Assembly: GCA_019636385.1 (NCBI GenBank)
Contig: JAHBXT010000003.1
Location: 310,001 to 374,000 of the forward strand
Reading direction: 5' to 3'
Source of the DNA: Pirellulaceae bacterium
GTDB taxonomy: Bacteria; Planctomycetota; Planctomycetia; Pirellulales; Pirellulaceae
DNA: 64,000 nt
Position 1 is the stretch's first letter; each line of letters begins with the position of its first letter. This document shows positions 18,504 through 27,054 of the stretch, piece after piece. The notes below the pieces were generated by a model. The model was not told the DNA's origin. It was given only the letters and a program-made list of their open reading frames with translations, and made no database searches. The position numbers and the translations under genes are program-made.

Positions 18504-19873
18504 TGCTGGACCTGTGGCACTGGCTCTTCCCGAATCCGACATTTGCGCATGGCATTCATCCACCTGAAGCCAAGGGCGATACTTGTGGTTTGCCCATACG
18601 GCAATTTCCCTTTGCGCCGCAACTGGCTGTGCCCCTGTCGCAGCACTTGGGCAAACCGGCCGTGCCGATAGTTCGAGAAGGTCAGGAGGTAGAACGCGGT
18701 CAATGCATCGCCGAGCCAGATGGATTTATGTCGGTAGCCATGCATGCACCGGCCACAGGGGTCGTGACGCAGCAGACACTGGTGCCCAGCATTCTCGGTC
18801 GCATGGTGCCGGCGCTAGTCATTCAACCGCATCCGGGTTCGACTCAAGAGGTTCTGCCCGGCGCAGCGTGCGACTTGGAAACGGCCAGCGCGGATGACAT
18901 TGTACAGGCTATTCAGCAAGCCGGTATTGTGGGGCTAGGTGGAGCTGGCTTTCCAACGCATGCCAAGTTACGTATACCAACTGGTAAACCAGTAGACACA
19001 TTGCTGATCAACGGCGCCGAATGCGAGCCTTACTTGACGACCGATCATCGCGTTATGCTAGAACATGCCGGCGATGTGCTCACGGGCATAAGCTATGTTC
19101 ACAAGGCGATTGGTGCGCGGCGGGTGATTGTTGCCGTTGAGGCGAATAAGCCGGACGCAGCCGAAACACTGAGACGCGAAATCGACCGGCGGAGATTGGG
19201 TTCAGGCCAGCCTGACATCCAGGTGGTTGTGTTGCCTGTTAAGTATCCACAGGGCGCCGAAAAAATGCTGATTACAGCACTTACCGGCAAGCAGGTGCCC
19301 TCGGGGGGCTTACCGCTGGATGTGGGGGTGATCTGTATCAATGTATCCACGGCGGCTGAAATCGGTCAGCTTCTGCCGCGCGGCGCAGGGCTGCAGGACC
19401 GAGTCATCACCGTTGCAGGTTCGGCCATTAAGCGCAAAGGAAATTATCGCGTTGCCCTGGGGACTCCGCTGCGATTCATTTTGGAGACCGTAGGAGTCGA
19501 AGAGGATATCGCCCGCGTATTTCTAGGCGGGCCGATGATGGGACAGGCTGCGGCCAGTTTGGATATTCCGATTACCAAGGGCACTACAGGGGTCATCGCC
19601 CTGACGCAGCGCGAACTACACAGTCATGTGGAACCAACGGTCTATCCCTGCATTCGCTGCGGCTACTGTGTAGATGCTTGCCCGATCTTCTTGAATCCTT
19701 CGCAAATGGGTTTGCTGGCCAAAGCCGGTCGCTATGCGGAAATGGCCGAGCAGTATCACTTGATGGACTGCTTCGAATGCGGTTGCTGTACTTATGTCTG
19801 TCCGTCTCACATCCCGCTGGTTCAACAGTTTCGCGTCGCCAAGGCCGCTATCCGAAAGGCCAACCGCGTATGA
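18503..19873 (+). CDS. rnfC: Rnf complex subunit RnfC
   Basis: RnfC is the peripheral subunit that carries FMN and iron-sulfur clusters and reduces NAD+ (or oxidises NADH) in the Rnf complex. The 456-residue protein has the N-terminal barrel (GIHPPEAKGDTCGLPI), the NAD/FMN-binding GLGGAGFPTHAKL, INGAECEPYLTTDHR of the Complex1_51K-like domain, an SLBB-like region, and two ferredoxin motifs: C383/386/389/393 followed by P, and C423/426/429/433 followed by P. The start ATG shares a base with the PFOR stop TGA. It lacks the long Ala-rich C-terminal extension of E. coli RsxC. Confidence 0.95.
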   Translation: MLDLWHWLFPNPTFAHGIHPPEAKGDTCGLPIRQFPFAPQLAVPLSQHLGKPAVPIVREGQEVERGQCIAEPDGFMSVAMHAPATGVVTQQTLVPSILGRMVPALVIQPHPGSTQEVLPGAACDLETASADDIVQAIQQAGIVGLGGAGFPTHAKLRIPTGKPVDTLLINGAECEPYLTTDHRVMLEHAGDVLTGISYVHKAIGARRVIVAVEANKPDAAETLRREIDRRRLGSGQPDIQVVVLPVKYPQGAEKMLITALTGKQVPSGGLPLDVGVICINVSTAAEIGQLLPRGAGLQDRVITVAGSAIKRKGNYRVALGTPLRFILETVGVEEDIARVFLGGPMMGQAAASLDIPITKGTTGVIALTQRELHSHVEPTVYPCIRCGYCVDACPIFLNPSQMGLLAKAGRYAEMAEQYHLMDCFECGCCTYVCPSHIPLVQQFRVAKAAIRKANRV

Positions 19874-21732
19874 CACAACTGAGTCAGACACTGGAGATTA
19901 GCAGCTCGCCACAGATCAGCGGGGTAGCCAGCACCGACCGCATCATGTGGGCAGTGGTAGTGGCACTGATGCCCACAACCCTGTACGCCAGCTTTCTGTT
20001 TGGCTGGGCGGGATTGGTAACGCTGGTGTTCGCGACGGCAGCTTGTGTGTTGATGGAGCACCTATGTTGCCGCTTGACCCGTCACAGGACCACGATCGGC
20101 GACGGATCGGCTGCGGTGACAGGGCTGCTGTTTGGCCTGACCTTGCCACCCGGCCTGCCGCTGTGGATGACCGTTTTAGGCGGAGCTTTCGCGATCGGGA
20201 TTGGCAAATTGCTGTTTGGCGGCTTGGGCAGCAACTGTTTCAATCCGGCGCTGGTTGGCCGAGCGTTTCTGCAAGCTGCCTTTCCGACAGCGATGACCAC
20301 TTGGTTGGCCCACGACAGCCAGCGATTGACCAGCCTGCCTGGCTCGCTGCTGGCCTGGCCGTTGTGCCAGCCGCAGTATGACGGTGTTTCGGCTGCCACG
20401 CCACTAACGAAATGGAAATTCGACCACGAGGCAGCCAGCAGTATCGACCTGTTCTTGGGTTCTACGGCCGGTTCGATTGGCGAGACATCGGCGGCCATGA
20501 TTCTGTTGGGTGGTGTTTATCTGGTGATCAGACGGATGATGAATTGGCGCATTCCCGTCACGATCCTGACTACGGTGGCCGGGCTGTCGGCTGCGTTGCA
20601 CTGGGTGGATTCAGCTCACTATGCCAGCCCCCAGTTCATGTTGTTCTCAGGCGGCTTGATGCTGGGAGCAGTATTTATGGCCACCGACATGGTGGCTTCA
20701 CCAATGACGCATAAGGGCTGTGTATTGTACGGTGCGCTCATCGGGGCAATGATTGTTTTGATTCGATCCTGGGGCGGAATGCCGGAAGGCGTGATGTACG
20801 CCATCTTGTTAGGCAACGCGTTATCACCACATATCGACAATTGGATTCAACCGCGTGTCTACGGTAGTGTAAGCAGAATCGCACCCACCGTTGCTGCAGC
20901 CTCTACAACAGCGCAACCGATTGCCCAACCAATGTCTCACCCGGCGGCTCAGGCTGTGGTGCATGCCAAGCCGGTCGCCGCTGACGCGGTCGACACGAAC
21001 CTAGCTGTTGCCGCGCCGGCGGGTTCCTCGTTGGTGACAGTTGACCGCAACCGCCCCGCTGGATCAGTCGAGGTTCAGATATTCACAGTTTTGCTGGTGG
21101 TGGGCGTTGTCTGCTCGCTGGCCATCGTCAGCGCGTATTTGGCAACCGCACCTGCCATCGCGCGCAATCAGATTGCGCAGCGCCAGCGGGCGGTATTGGC
21201 TGTTCTGCCTTCGGCGATCCAGGCACAAGCTTTTCAACTAACCGCAGACGGACATTTTCAGCCAGTGCCGATGCAGACGACAGGTGCTGAGGTTGTGTTT
21301 GCTGGCTACGACCAGCAGCAAAAGCTCGTTGGACTGGCCATGCTTGGTCAAAGTGCCGGTTATCAGGACATGGTACAGATTGCATATGGCTATTCACTGG
21401 ACAAACAGACCATTTTGGGATTTGAAGTTTTGTTCAGCCGCGAGACGCCAGGCATTGGTGATCGTGTTCCTCAAGATGCCGGCTTTTTGAAGAATTTCCA
21501 GCAACTGGACGTTCGGTTGACTGCCGACGGCGATCGTTTGGAAAACGTGATTCAATACGTCAAGCCGGGTGAGAAGACCGCCAATTGGCAAGTTGATGGT
21601 GTTTCCGGCGCGACGATTACTTCTAAAGCCATTACCAGAATATTGTCAGAGGGTTCCGCCTATTGGATACCACGACTGTGGCAGCGCCGCGTCGATTTTG
21701 AATACTCGCAAGCAGGTTCGGTCCATGAATAA
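19870..21732 (+). CDS. rnfDG: Fused RnfD-RnfG protein
   Basis: One 620-residue reading frame encodes both membrane RnfD and RnfG. I place the start at 19870, where ATGA overlaps the rnfC stop; it gives MTQLSQTLEISSSPQ, a typical RnfD N-terminus. Residues about 1-340 are RnfD, with many membrane helices and the FMN-attachment motif SAATPL (Thr177). Residues about 345-400 are an Ala/Pro/Gln-rich linker. The rest is RnfG: one membrane helix (IFTVLLVVGVVCSLAIVSAY) and an FMN-binding domain ending in VSGATITSKA, with Thr582 as the covalent flavin site. In most genomes these are separate rnfD and rnfG genes. There is no stop codon or frameshift at the join. The stop overlaps the rnfE start by 8 bases. 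Confidence 0.93.
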   Translation: MTQLSQTLEISSSPQISGVASTDRIMWAVVVALMPTTLYASFLFGWAGLVTLVFATAACVLMEHLCCRLTRHRTTIGDGSAAVTGLLFGLTLPPGLPLWMTVLGGAFAIGIGKLLFGGLGSNCFNPALVGRAFLQAAFPTAMTTWLAHDSQRLTSLPGSLLAWPLCQPQYDGVSAATPLTKWKFDHEAASSIDLFLGSTAGSIGETSAAMILLGGVYLVIRRMMNWRIPVTILTTVAGLSAALHWVDSAHYASPQFMLFSGGLMLGAVFMATDMVASPMTHKGCVLYGALIGAMIVLIRSWGGMPEGVMYAILLGNALSPHIDNWIQPRVYGSVSRIAPTVAAASTTAQPIAQPMSHPAAQAVVHAKPVAADAVDTNLAVAAPAGSSLVTVDRNRPAGSVEVQIFTVLLVVGVVCSLAIVSAYLATAPAIARNQIAQRQRAVLAVLPSAIQAQAFQLTADGHFQPVPMQTTGAEVVFAGYDQQQKLVGLAMLGQSAGYQDMVQIAYGYSLDKQTILGFEVLFSRETPGIGDRVPQDAGFLKNFQQLDVRLTADGDRLENVIQYVKPGEKTANWQVDGVSGATITSKAITRILSEGSAYWIPRLWQRRVDFEYSQAGSVHE

Positions 21733-22396
21733 TTCACCATCAGCACCCAGCGAAGAATCAGTGTCCAGTACCGATGAAGTGATCAAGGGAATTCTGCAGC
21801 AGAATCCAGTGTTTGTCCAAGTACTTGGGATGTGTCCGGTACTGGCTGTTACCAATTCCGCCTGGAATGCTTTGGCTATGGGACTGGCCACCGCCTCGGT
21901 GCTGGTCTTGTCCAACGTAGTGGTGTCGACTGTGCGAAGTCTTGTGCCCAAGCAGGTGCGGATTGTGACCTTTATTCTGATGATCGCCACGTTTGTAACG
22001 ATTATCGACTATCTGATTCAGGCACTGAGCTTGGAGCTGCATCGAGCGTTGGGTGCGTTCATATCGCTAATCGTAGTCAATTGTCTGATACTCGGCCGGG
22101 CCGAAGCGTTTGCTTCCAAGCACTCGGTCAGCCGGTCATTTTGGGATGCCTTAGGAATGGCGACCGGTTTTACAGCCTCGTTACTGTGTTTAGGCAGTGT
22201 GCGTGAGCTGCTGGGAAGTGGCAGTCTGTTTGGCAATCGACTGTTGGGAGAGAGTTTTCAGCCGTGGGTGGTGATGATCCTGCCTGCAGGCGGCTTCTTC
22301 ACGCTCGCCGGCTGGTTAATGGTCATCCATGCTATTTCCAGTCGACGTCGGGCAGGAATGTCCAAGCGTGGCCAATCGCTGCAGGAGGCTATATGA
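21725..22396 (+). CDS. rnfE: Rnf complex subunit RnfE
   Basis: RnfE is an integral membrane subunit of the ion-pumping Rnf core, paired with RnfA in opposite orientation. The start at 21725 gives MNNSPSAPSEESV and a 223-residue protein, close to the family length; an upstream in-frame ATG would only read through rnfG. The signature NPVFVQVLGMCPVLAVTNSAWNALAMGLA contains the conserved NP...LG.CP.LAVT motif and the cysteine that shares the membrane [2Fe-2S] cluster with RnfA. About six membrane helices are visible. The stop overlaps rnfA as ATGA. Confidence 0.95.
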   Translation: MNNSPSAPSEESVSSTDEVIKGILQQNPVFVQVLGMCPVLAVTNSAWNALAMGLATASVLVLSNVVVSTVRSLVPKQVRIVTFILMIATFVTIIDYLIQALSLELHRALGAFISLIVVNCLILGRAEAFASKHSVSRSFWDALGMATGFTASLLCLGSVRELLGSGSLFGNRLLGESFQPWVVMILPAGGFFTLAGWLMVIHAISSRRRAGMSKRGQSLQEAI

Positions 22397-22974
22397 ACAC
22401 CGATTCGTTGGGAGCGATCTTCATCAACGCCTGTTTGATAAACAATTTCGTATTGGCCTATTTTCTGGGGATCTGTCCTTTCTTAGGAGTATCGGGCAAG
22501 ATTGCCACGGCAGCCCGGATGGGTGGTGCCGTGACGTTTGTCATGTTGATCACCTCGGTCTGTGCCTACGGTATTCATCACGTGCTGGTATTGATTGACG
22601 CACCCTATCTGCAACTCATTTCCTTCATTGCGGTCATCTCATCGACGGTGCAGTTGGTCGAGATGTTCGTCAAGCGCACCAGCCCCAGCTTGTTTCGAGC
22701 ATTAGGGATTTTTCTGCCACTGATCACCACCAATTGTGCGATTCTGGCATTGGCCCTGTTTCAAACCAGCCGCAATTACAGCTTGGGGCAATCACTGGTG
22801 TTTGCACTGGGTGCCGGTCTGGGGTTTACGCTGGCGCTGGTGCTGATGGCTGGACTACGGGAAAAGCTGGAACTGGCCAGCGTGCCCGATGCGGTTCGGG
22901 GAACAGTGATCACACTGATACTGGCTGGGCTATTGTCGCTGTGTTTCATGGGTTTTGCAGGGCTGGGAGGCTAG
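22393..22974 (+). CDS. rnfA: Rnf complex subunit RnfA
   Basis: RnfA is the second half of the symmetric RnfA/E membrane core. The start at 22393 (ATGA overlap with rnfE, AGGAGG 7 bases upstream) gives 193 residues, the standard length. NNFVLAYFLGICPFLGVSGK carries the conserved N-terminal motif with the cluster cysteine, and LPLITTNCAILALALF the second. Six membrane helices are apparent. It is the last large rnf gene; a small Cys-rich protein gene starts immediately after its stop. Confidence 0.96.
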   Translation: MNTDSLGAIFINACLINNFVLAYFLGICPFLGVSGKIATAARMGGAVTFVMLITSVCAYGIHHVLVLIDAPYLQLISFIAVISSTVQLVEMFVKRTSPSLFRALGIFLPLITTNCAILALALFQTSRNYSLGQSLVFALGAGLGFTLALVLMAGLREKLELASVPDAVRGTVITLILAGLLSLCFMGFAGLGG

Positions 22975-22975
22975 C

Positions 22976-23167
22976 GTGATCGTCAGCTTCTTGAAAGCGT
23001 TTGTGGGAATCACGCTATTGGCCTGTGGCTGGGTGATAGCCCAGCAATTGCGACGTTCGCCCCAAGACACGCCCATTGAAGACAGCGACTCGCCGTCGCT
23101 TGGGTGTGGTGGCTGCGACGGTAGTCGTCACTGCCATGGTCAGGACGGTGCCAGCAGCCGGTGCTAG
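22976..23167 (+). CDS. Small membrane protein with Cys-rich tail, NqrM-like
   Basis: A GTG start at 22976, one base after the rnfA stop, gives 63 residues; the rnfA stop and this start fit translational coupling. Residues about 3-24 form one membrane helix, followed by a polar linker and a tail GCGGCDGSRHCHGQDGASSRC with four cysteines and two histidines. The layout (single helix, then CGGC-type cluster) resembles NqrM, the maturation factor that helps build the membrane iron-sulfur site of the related Na+-NQR complex, and also FeoB-associated Cys-rich proteins. I infer a role in assembly of the RnfA/E cluster; no Rnf function is proven for it. Confidence 0.65.
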   Translation: MIVSFLKAFVGITLLACGWVIAQQLRRSPQDTPIEDSDSPSLGCGGCDGSRHCHGQDGASSRC

Positions 23168-23292
23168 CTACACCCACCAAGCCGTTATGTAAACCTGCAG
23201 ATACAACACTGGTCACACTCATGGTGGGCCACAACAAGTCACCGCCTACAAATCCCGGAACAATCAACAGATTCTGCCTGAAAGGATAAACT

Positions 23293-24150
23293 ATGCGCTT
23301 GCAAGACCTTGATGTCAGCACCCGATTTGTCGCCCGCGTAGTGCAATCGGTCCGACTTACACCCCCAGAGTCCACCGAGGAAGTGCGCGATATTGCGCTG
23401 GATGTGGCGGGCCATTTCCCCGTCAGAATTGGTCAGAATTTTGGCGTTCTGGCACCGGGGCAGAAGGAATTTGGTCAGCCACACCATTTGCGATTGTACA
23501 CCGTGGCCGACGTACCCAGCCGCACTGCCACCGGCGATACCCGGATTCATCTGTGCGTCAAACGCTGCTGGTATGTCGACCCTTACAACGGCGAACGCTA
23601 TAACGGCGTAGCTTCGCATTTCCTGTGCGATTTGCAGGCGGGAGATCAACTAACACTGACTGGGCCCTACGGTCAAGCGTTTGAAGTACCCGAAGAGAAA
23701 GATGCAGCGCTGATCCTGATTGGAGCCGGCACGGGCATCGCTCCGTTTCGGGCTTTCGTCAACTATCTCTTTCGGCAAACGGCCGGTTTTCACGGCAGAG
23801 TTTGGCTATTACACGGCGCGCGTACTGGATTGGAGCTGTTGTATATGAACGACGTGCAAAATGACTTTGCGCAGTACTACGACAACCGAACTTTTGAAGC
23901 GCTGGCAGCGCTGAGTAGTCAGCCACACTGGTCCGACTCGATCGACTGGCATACGGCCATCGGCGACCGCAGTCAGGAACTTTGGCGATTGTTAGCCGAC
24001 GCGAAAACGTATGTGTACGTGGCTGGATTAGAAAAAATTCGGGACCAACTGGACAGTATGTTATCGCAGCTTGCGGGGTCACCAGAAAAATGGCAACGCC
24101 GCAAAGCCGAACTGATTGCCGGAAAACGCTGGGTAGAACTGCTCTACTAA
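23293..24150 (+). CDS. Plant-type ferredoxin:NADP+ reductase
   Basis: This flavoprotein should pass electrons between ferredoxin and NADP(H). The 285-residue protein has the FAD motif RLYTVAD (RxYS/T type), the segment CVKRCWYVDPYNGERYNGV with SHFLCDLQAGD typical of plant-type FNR, NADP-binding GAGTGIAPFRAFV, and a C-terminal tyrosine (RWVELLY) that stacks on the flavin in this family. The usual Cys of YxCGL near the C-terminus is Ala (YVAGLEKI), which may alter hydride transfer. AAAGGAT precedes the ATG at good spacing. It lies 125 bases after the small Cys-rich gene in the same direction, so it may share the rnf transcript. Confidence 0.88.
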   Translation: MRLQDLDVSTRFVARVVQSVRLTPPESTEEVRDIALDVAGHFPVRIGQNFGVLAPGQKEFGQPHHLRLYTVADVPSRTATGDTRIHLCVKRCWYVDPYNGERYNGVASHFLCDLQAGDQLTLTGPYGQAFEVPEEKDAALILIGAGTGIAPFRAFVNYLFRQTAGFHGRVWLLHGARTGLELLYMNDVQNDFAQYYDNRTFEALAALSSQPHWSDSIDWHTAIGDRSQELWRLLADAKTYVYVAGLEKIRDQLDSMLSQLAGSPEKWQRRKAELIAGKRWVELLY

Positions 24151-24184
24151 CACCGGTTCAGGGCGAATATCAAAGCCGATGAGA

Positions 24185-24463
24185 TCAGCTATCTGCCAAA
24201 GGCGTTTTCTTTTCGGTGATGACGTTGCAAACCAGCGACTGCTCAGCGTTGAGCTGGATGTAGCTCTTCCACTCCTCAGGCACGTTGTCCTCGTGGTAGA
24301 TCGCTTCGACGGGACACTCGGGCACGCAAGCCTCGCAATCAATGCACTCATCGGGATGAATGTATAGCATCTTCTCGCCTTCGTAGAAGCATTCTACCGG
24401 GCAGACGACGACACAATCGGTATAACGGCATCCGTCACAAGGCTGAGTAACTACGTGAGCCAT
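24185..24463 (-). CDS. fdxA: 7Fe ferredoxin FdxA
   Basis: The 92-residue ferredoxin carries one [3Fe-4S] and one [4Fe-4S] cluster, as in Azotobacter ferredoxin I. Starting at 24463 ([12 protein letters not shown]), ligands are visible at C9, C17, C21 with C12 and C25 nearby, and C40, C43, C46, C50 in [12 protein letters not shown]. The conserved HPDEC, YIQLNAE and [10 protein letters not shown] segments also match. It converges with the FNR gene, 34 bases from its stop. It is a likely soluble electron carrier among PFOR, Rnf, FNR and other enzymes; the partner choice is inferred from position. Confidence 0.94.
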   Translation of the reverse strand: MAHVVTQPCDGCRYTDCVVVCPVECFYEGEKMLYIHPDECIDCEACVPECPVEAIYHEDNVPEEWKSYIQLNAEQSLVCNVITEKKTPLADS

Positions 24464-24967
24464 CTGGCTGCAACCTTTCTTAGATGGTGATGTCAGCGGC
24501 CCGACCACATGGTGGTGCCGCGAGCTGAGGGAGGTAACTACAGGTATCGGCGAGTCCCGGTGGTTCTCACGCCCGGAATTCGTTTGGTCCACCCGGTTTA
24601 GCTGGCCACCTGGGCAATCTATACCGGCCCTTGGTGCCAGATGTTATGCAGCCCCGCACTGGCTGTCAAGCTAGCGTGCCGGGGCTCAACCTCGGACAGT
24701 TTTCCACCGCCAAGCCAGTAGTCCGGACCGTCTATACCTAGTGACTTTTGTACTTCGCACGCACTTCTGCGTACATTCGTCGGCAATTGGCTGCCGAGGT
24801 AATCTGCGGAAATGGCAATCGCCACGATTTGCAGTTATGCTAATGTTGTTAGATCAACTACCCTGACGTGACCGTAAGTGAACTTGGCAGCATCGTTTCT
24901 GCGATTCTGGCATTCACGGTCGGTGGGCCTGGCCAACCTTAGACCTCATTCGACGATAGCAGCTCTT
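24464..24967. other. Spacer between fdxA and the sigma-factor gene
   Basis: This divergent region should contain promoters of both neighbours. Its one clear structure is the hairpin at 24650-24686. The sigma-factor frame is open upstream to 24878, but that part has no recognisable domain. I see no other gene. Confidence 0.4.
24650..24686. repeat. GC-rich hairpin
   Basis: AGCCCCG (24650-24656) and CGGGGCT (24680-24686) are inverted copies; CAC/GTG extends the stem after a one-base bulge. No T-run follows on either strand. Function unknown. Confidence 0.4.
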
Positions 24968-25546
24968 GTGGTTCTGTCCGACTTAGATCGAACGCTATTG
25001 GAACGCTGTTTGAAGGGCGACAAAGAAGCCTGGGAACACCTGATCGACCGCTTTTTGCCGCTGATTGTCCATGTTGTCAATCAGACCGGTCGCCTACGAT
25101 TGGGGAGACTTCCGGAGGCCGTCCGCGACGACTTGGTAGCGGACGTTCTTGTGGCGTTGATCGATCGTAATTATGCCGTATTGCGAGGCTTTCGCGGGCA
25201 TAGTTCTCTGGGCACCTATCTGGTCGTGGTCGCTCGACGCGTGGTAGCCCGCCGGCTGGCATCGTATGGCAATGGACATCCCCCACCCCACCTGCGGGTC
25301 GCGGCCGCTTCCGCCGACCACAGCTCGCCAACGTTGCAACTAGAGCGGGTCGAGCGCATTGAATCGCTGCTGAAACGCTTGCCTGAACAAGAGGCTAAAG
25401 TGATTCGACTATTTCATCTAGAACACTTGACTTACAACGAGATATCGGGACGCATGGGCATACCTGAAAACTCGATTGGTCCTTTGCTTTCTAGCGCTCG
25501 CAATCACATGAAAATGCTGGACGGGAATCAAGACCCAGGTTCGTAA
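24968..25546 (+). CDS. ECF-like RNA polymerase sigma factor
   Basis: The protein has a sigma-70 region 2 (DREAWEHL-like KGDKEAWEHLIDRF, then VRDDLVADVLVALIDRNY and FRGHSSLGTYLVVVARRVV) and a region 4 (LLKRLPEQEAKVIRLFHL, LTYNEISGRMGIPENSIGPL). I favour the GTG at 24968 because SDLDRTLLERCLKGD is the common N-terminus of this planctomycete sigma group; a GTG at 24878 would add 30 residues with no match. No anti-sigma factor lies beside it. The neighbours (a convergent dehydrogenase and the fdxA gene) do not reveal its target genes. Confidence 0.82.
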   Translation: MVLSDLDRTLLERCLKGDKEAWEHLIDRFLPLIVHVVNQTGRLRLGRLPEAVRDDLVADVLVALIDRNYAVLRGFRGHSSLGTYLVVVARRVVARRLASYGNGHPPPHLRVAAASADHSSPTLQLERVERIESLLKRLPEQEAKVIRLFHLEHLTYNEISGRMGIPENSIGPLLSSARNHMKMLDGNQDPGS

Positions 25547-25571
25547 CGGTTGTCCGTTGAGGAGATGTCGT

Positions 25572-26624
25572 CTAACTGCTGCACGTCTCCGGCTTGACCT
25601 CCAATACGCTCTTGACGATCTGACCGCTGTGCATGGTCTCGAAGGCATCGTGCCAATCTTCCAGCTTCCAAACACCGCCGACAATCCGATCCACTTTGAG
25701 CGCCTGCGTGCTAAGCAAATAAAGAACTCGCTCCCATGTGGCCCAAGTGTGCGAAAAACTGCCTTGCAATTGAACGTTCTTTTGGACCAAGGGGTCGAGT
25801 GAAAAGCCGACGGGATCGCGACCCCAGCCAACCTTGCTGATCCAGCCGTCCGGGCGTACCAAGTCCATGGCAACCTTGAGCGTGGCAGAAACGCCAGCTG
25901 CATCGACGATGCCTTCGCAGCCCAGGCCATCGCGCTGCAATGCCCACTCCTTGGCTTGTTCATTGAACAACGGCAGGCAATCAAATTGTTTGGCCAATTG
26001 CAGCCGCTCGCCGTCGCGAGGCAATCCAACCACTCCGACCTCGGCCCCGCGCAGCCGTGCAATCGCCGCGCACAACAATCCGATCGGTCCTGGTCCCAGT
26101 ACCAAGACGCGATCGCCAGGAGCAATCGTTACATTGGCAACCACGGCGCTGTAGGCCACACAGCAAGGTTCGGTTAGCGCGGCGAAACGCAATGGCAGTG
26201 AATCTGGCACCCGGTGGAGACATCGAGCGGGCACGCGCACGAATCGAGTCATCGCGCCATTGACTCCGTAGCCGAATCCGCGACGCGATGGGTCCAGATT
26301 GTAACGCCCCACGCGTGACAGCGGACTATCGGGGTTGATCACTGCGGCCGTTTCGCTACACACGCGATCGCCTTCGCGATAAGTCGTCACGTTTGCGCCG
26401 CGCTGTGCCACGAAGCCCGCGAATTCGTGTCCCAGCGTTACCGGGTAGTTCACGGGCCAACTGTGTTCTGCCGTCCATTGGTGCAGGTCGCTTCCGCAGA
26501 CTCCCACAGCGGATACTTCCAACAGCACATCATCGGCACCAATCGTTGGAATCTCGATCTCTCGTAATTGGACACTGTGCGGTTGTGGAGCAAAATTGAC
26601 GACGGCCGGTTGAAGCTGCGACAT
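25572..26624 (-). CDS. Medium-chain (zinc-type) dehydrogenase without structural-zinc cysteines
   Basis: This 350-residue protein belongs to the MDR superfamily that includes sorbitol, threonine and alcohol dehydrogenases. GVCGSDLHQW, GHEFAGFV and a TEPCCVA segment supply the catalytic zinc ligands; GPGPIGLLCAAIARLRGAEVG is the NAD(P)-binding Rossmann motif. In the place where most members hold four structural-zinc cysteines, the sequence reads VCSETAAVINPDSPLSRVGRY and lacks the cluster, so this lobe is probably zinc-free. Substrate is unknown; a polyol or sugar derivative is a fair guess because a TIM-barrel sugar epimerase-like gene is divergent from it. It converges with the sigma-factor gene. 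Confidence 0.88.
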   Translation of the reverse strand: MSQLQPAVVNFAPQPHSVQLREIEIPTIGADDVLLEVSAVGVCGSDLHQWTAEHSWPVNYPVTLGHEFAGFVAQRGANVTTYREGDRVCSETAAVINPDSPLSRVGRYNLDPSRRGFGYGVNGAMTRFVRVPARCLHRVPDSLPLRFAALTEPCCVAYSAVVANVTIAPGDRVLVLGPGPIGLLCAAIARLRGAEVGVVGLPRDGERLQLAKQFDCLPLFNEQAKEWALQRDGLGCEGIVDAAGVSATLKVAMDLVRPDGWISKVGWGRDPVGFSLDPLVQKNVQLQGSFSHTWATWERVLYLLSTQALKVDRIVGGVWKLEDWHDAFETMHSGQIVKSVLEVKPETCSS

Positions 26625-27054
26625 GATGATCTTGATTTAATCCAGGCTTTGAGAAGGGTGTAATATTTTGGCGCAAGGGCACTAGTCGGGGCGTTTGAAG
26701 CATCCTTCAAGCGGCTCGTAGGTGCCCACATGCTTGACGATCAAGTTGCCTAACTGGTTTGATCGGCATGGCTGAAGAATGGCATTGTAGACGAAACACG
26801 CCAATTCGTTTAGAGCATCGCGACAGGGTCGTTTATGTCCCTTCGGGGGCGTTTCGTGAGAGTGCAACTGGGCATAGAATCTGGAGGAATGTATTTGGGC
26901 AGCAGGTAGTGCCATTTATTTCCGTACCCGGTAGGCGCACCCCAGTGCACGCAGTCCAGTATCTTGGATGCATGTACCCCAGCCAACCTCCCATTGCGGA
27001 CGGAAGAACCATACGTCTATCCAATCGAAATCCTTCCACGCGGAGTCTCCAGTT
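26625..27054. other. Divergent spacer between dehydrogenase and epimerase genes
   Basis: No convincing gene or known RNA is visible. Promoters of both divergent genes probably lie here. A 77-codon minus-strand frame (26682-26915) has no recognisable motif. Confidence 0.35.

Noticed and set aside
26682..26915. 77-codon minus-strand frame upstream of the dehydrogenase gene
   Set aside because: No family motif, no ribosome-binding site and no coding-like composition that stands out.
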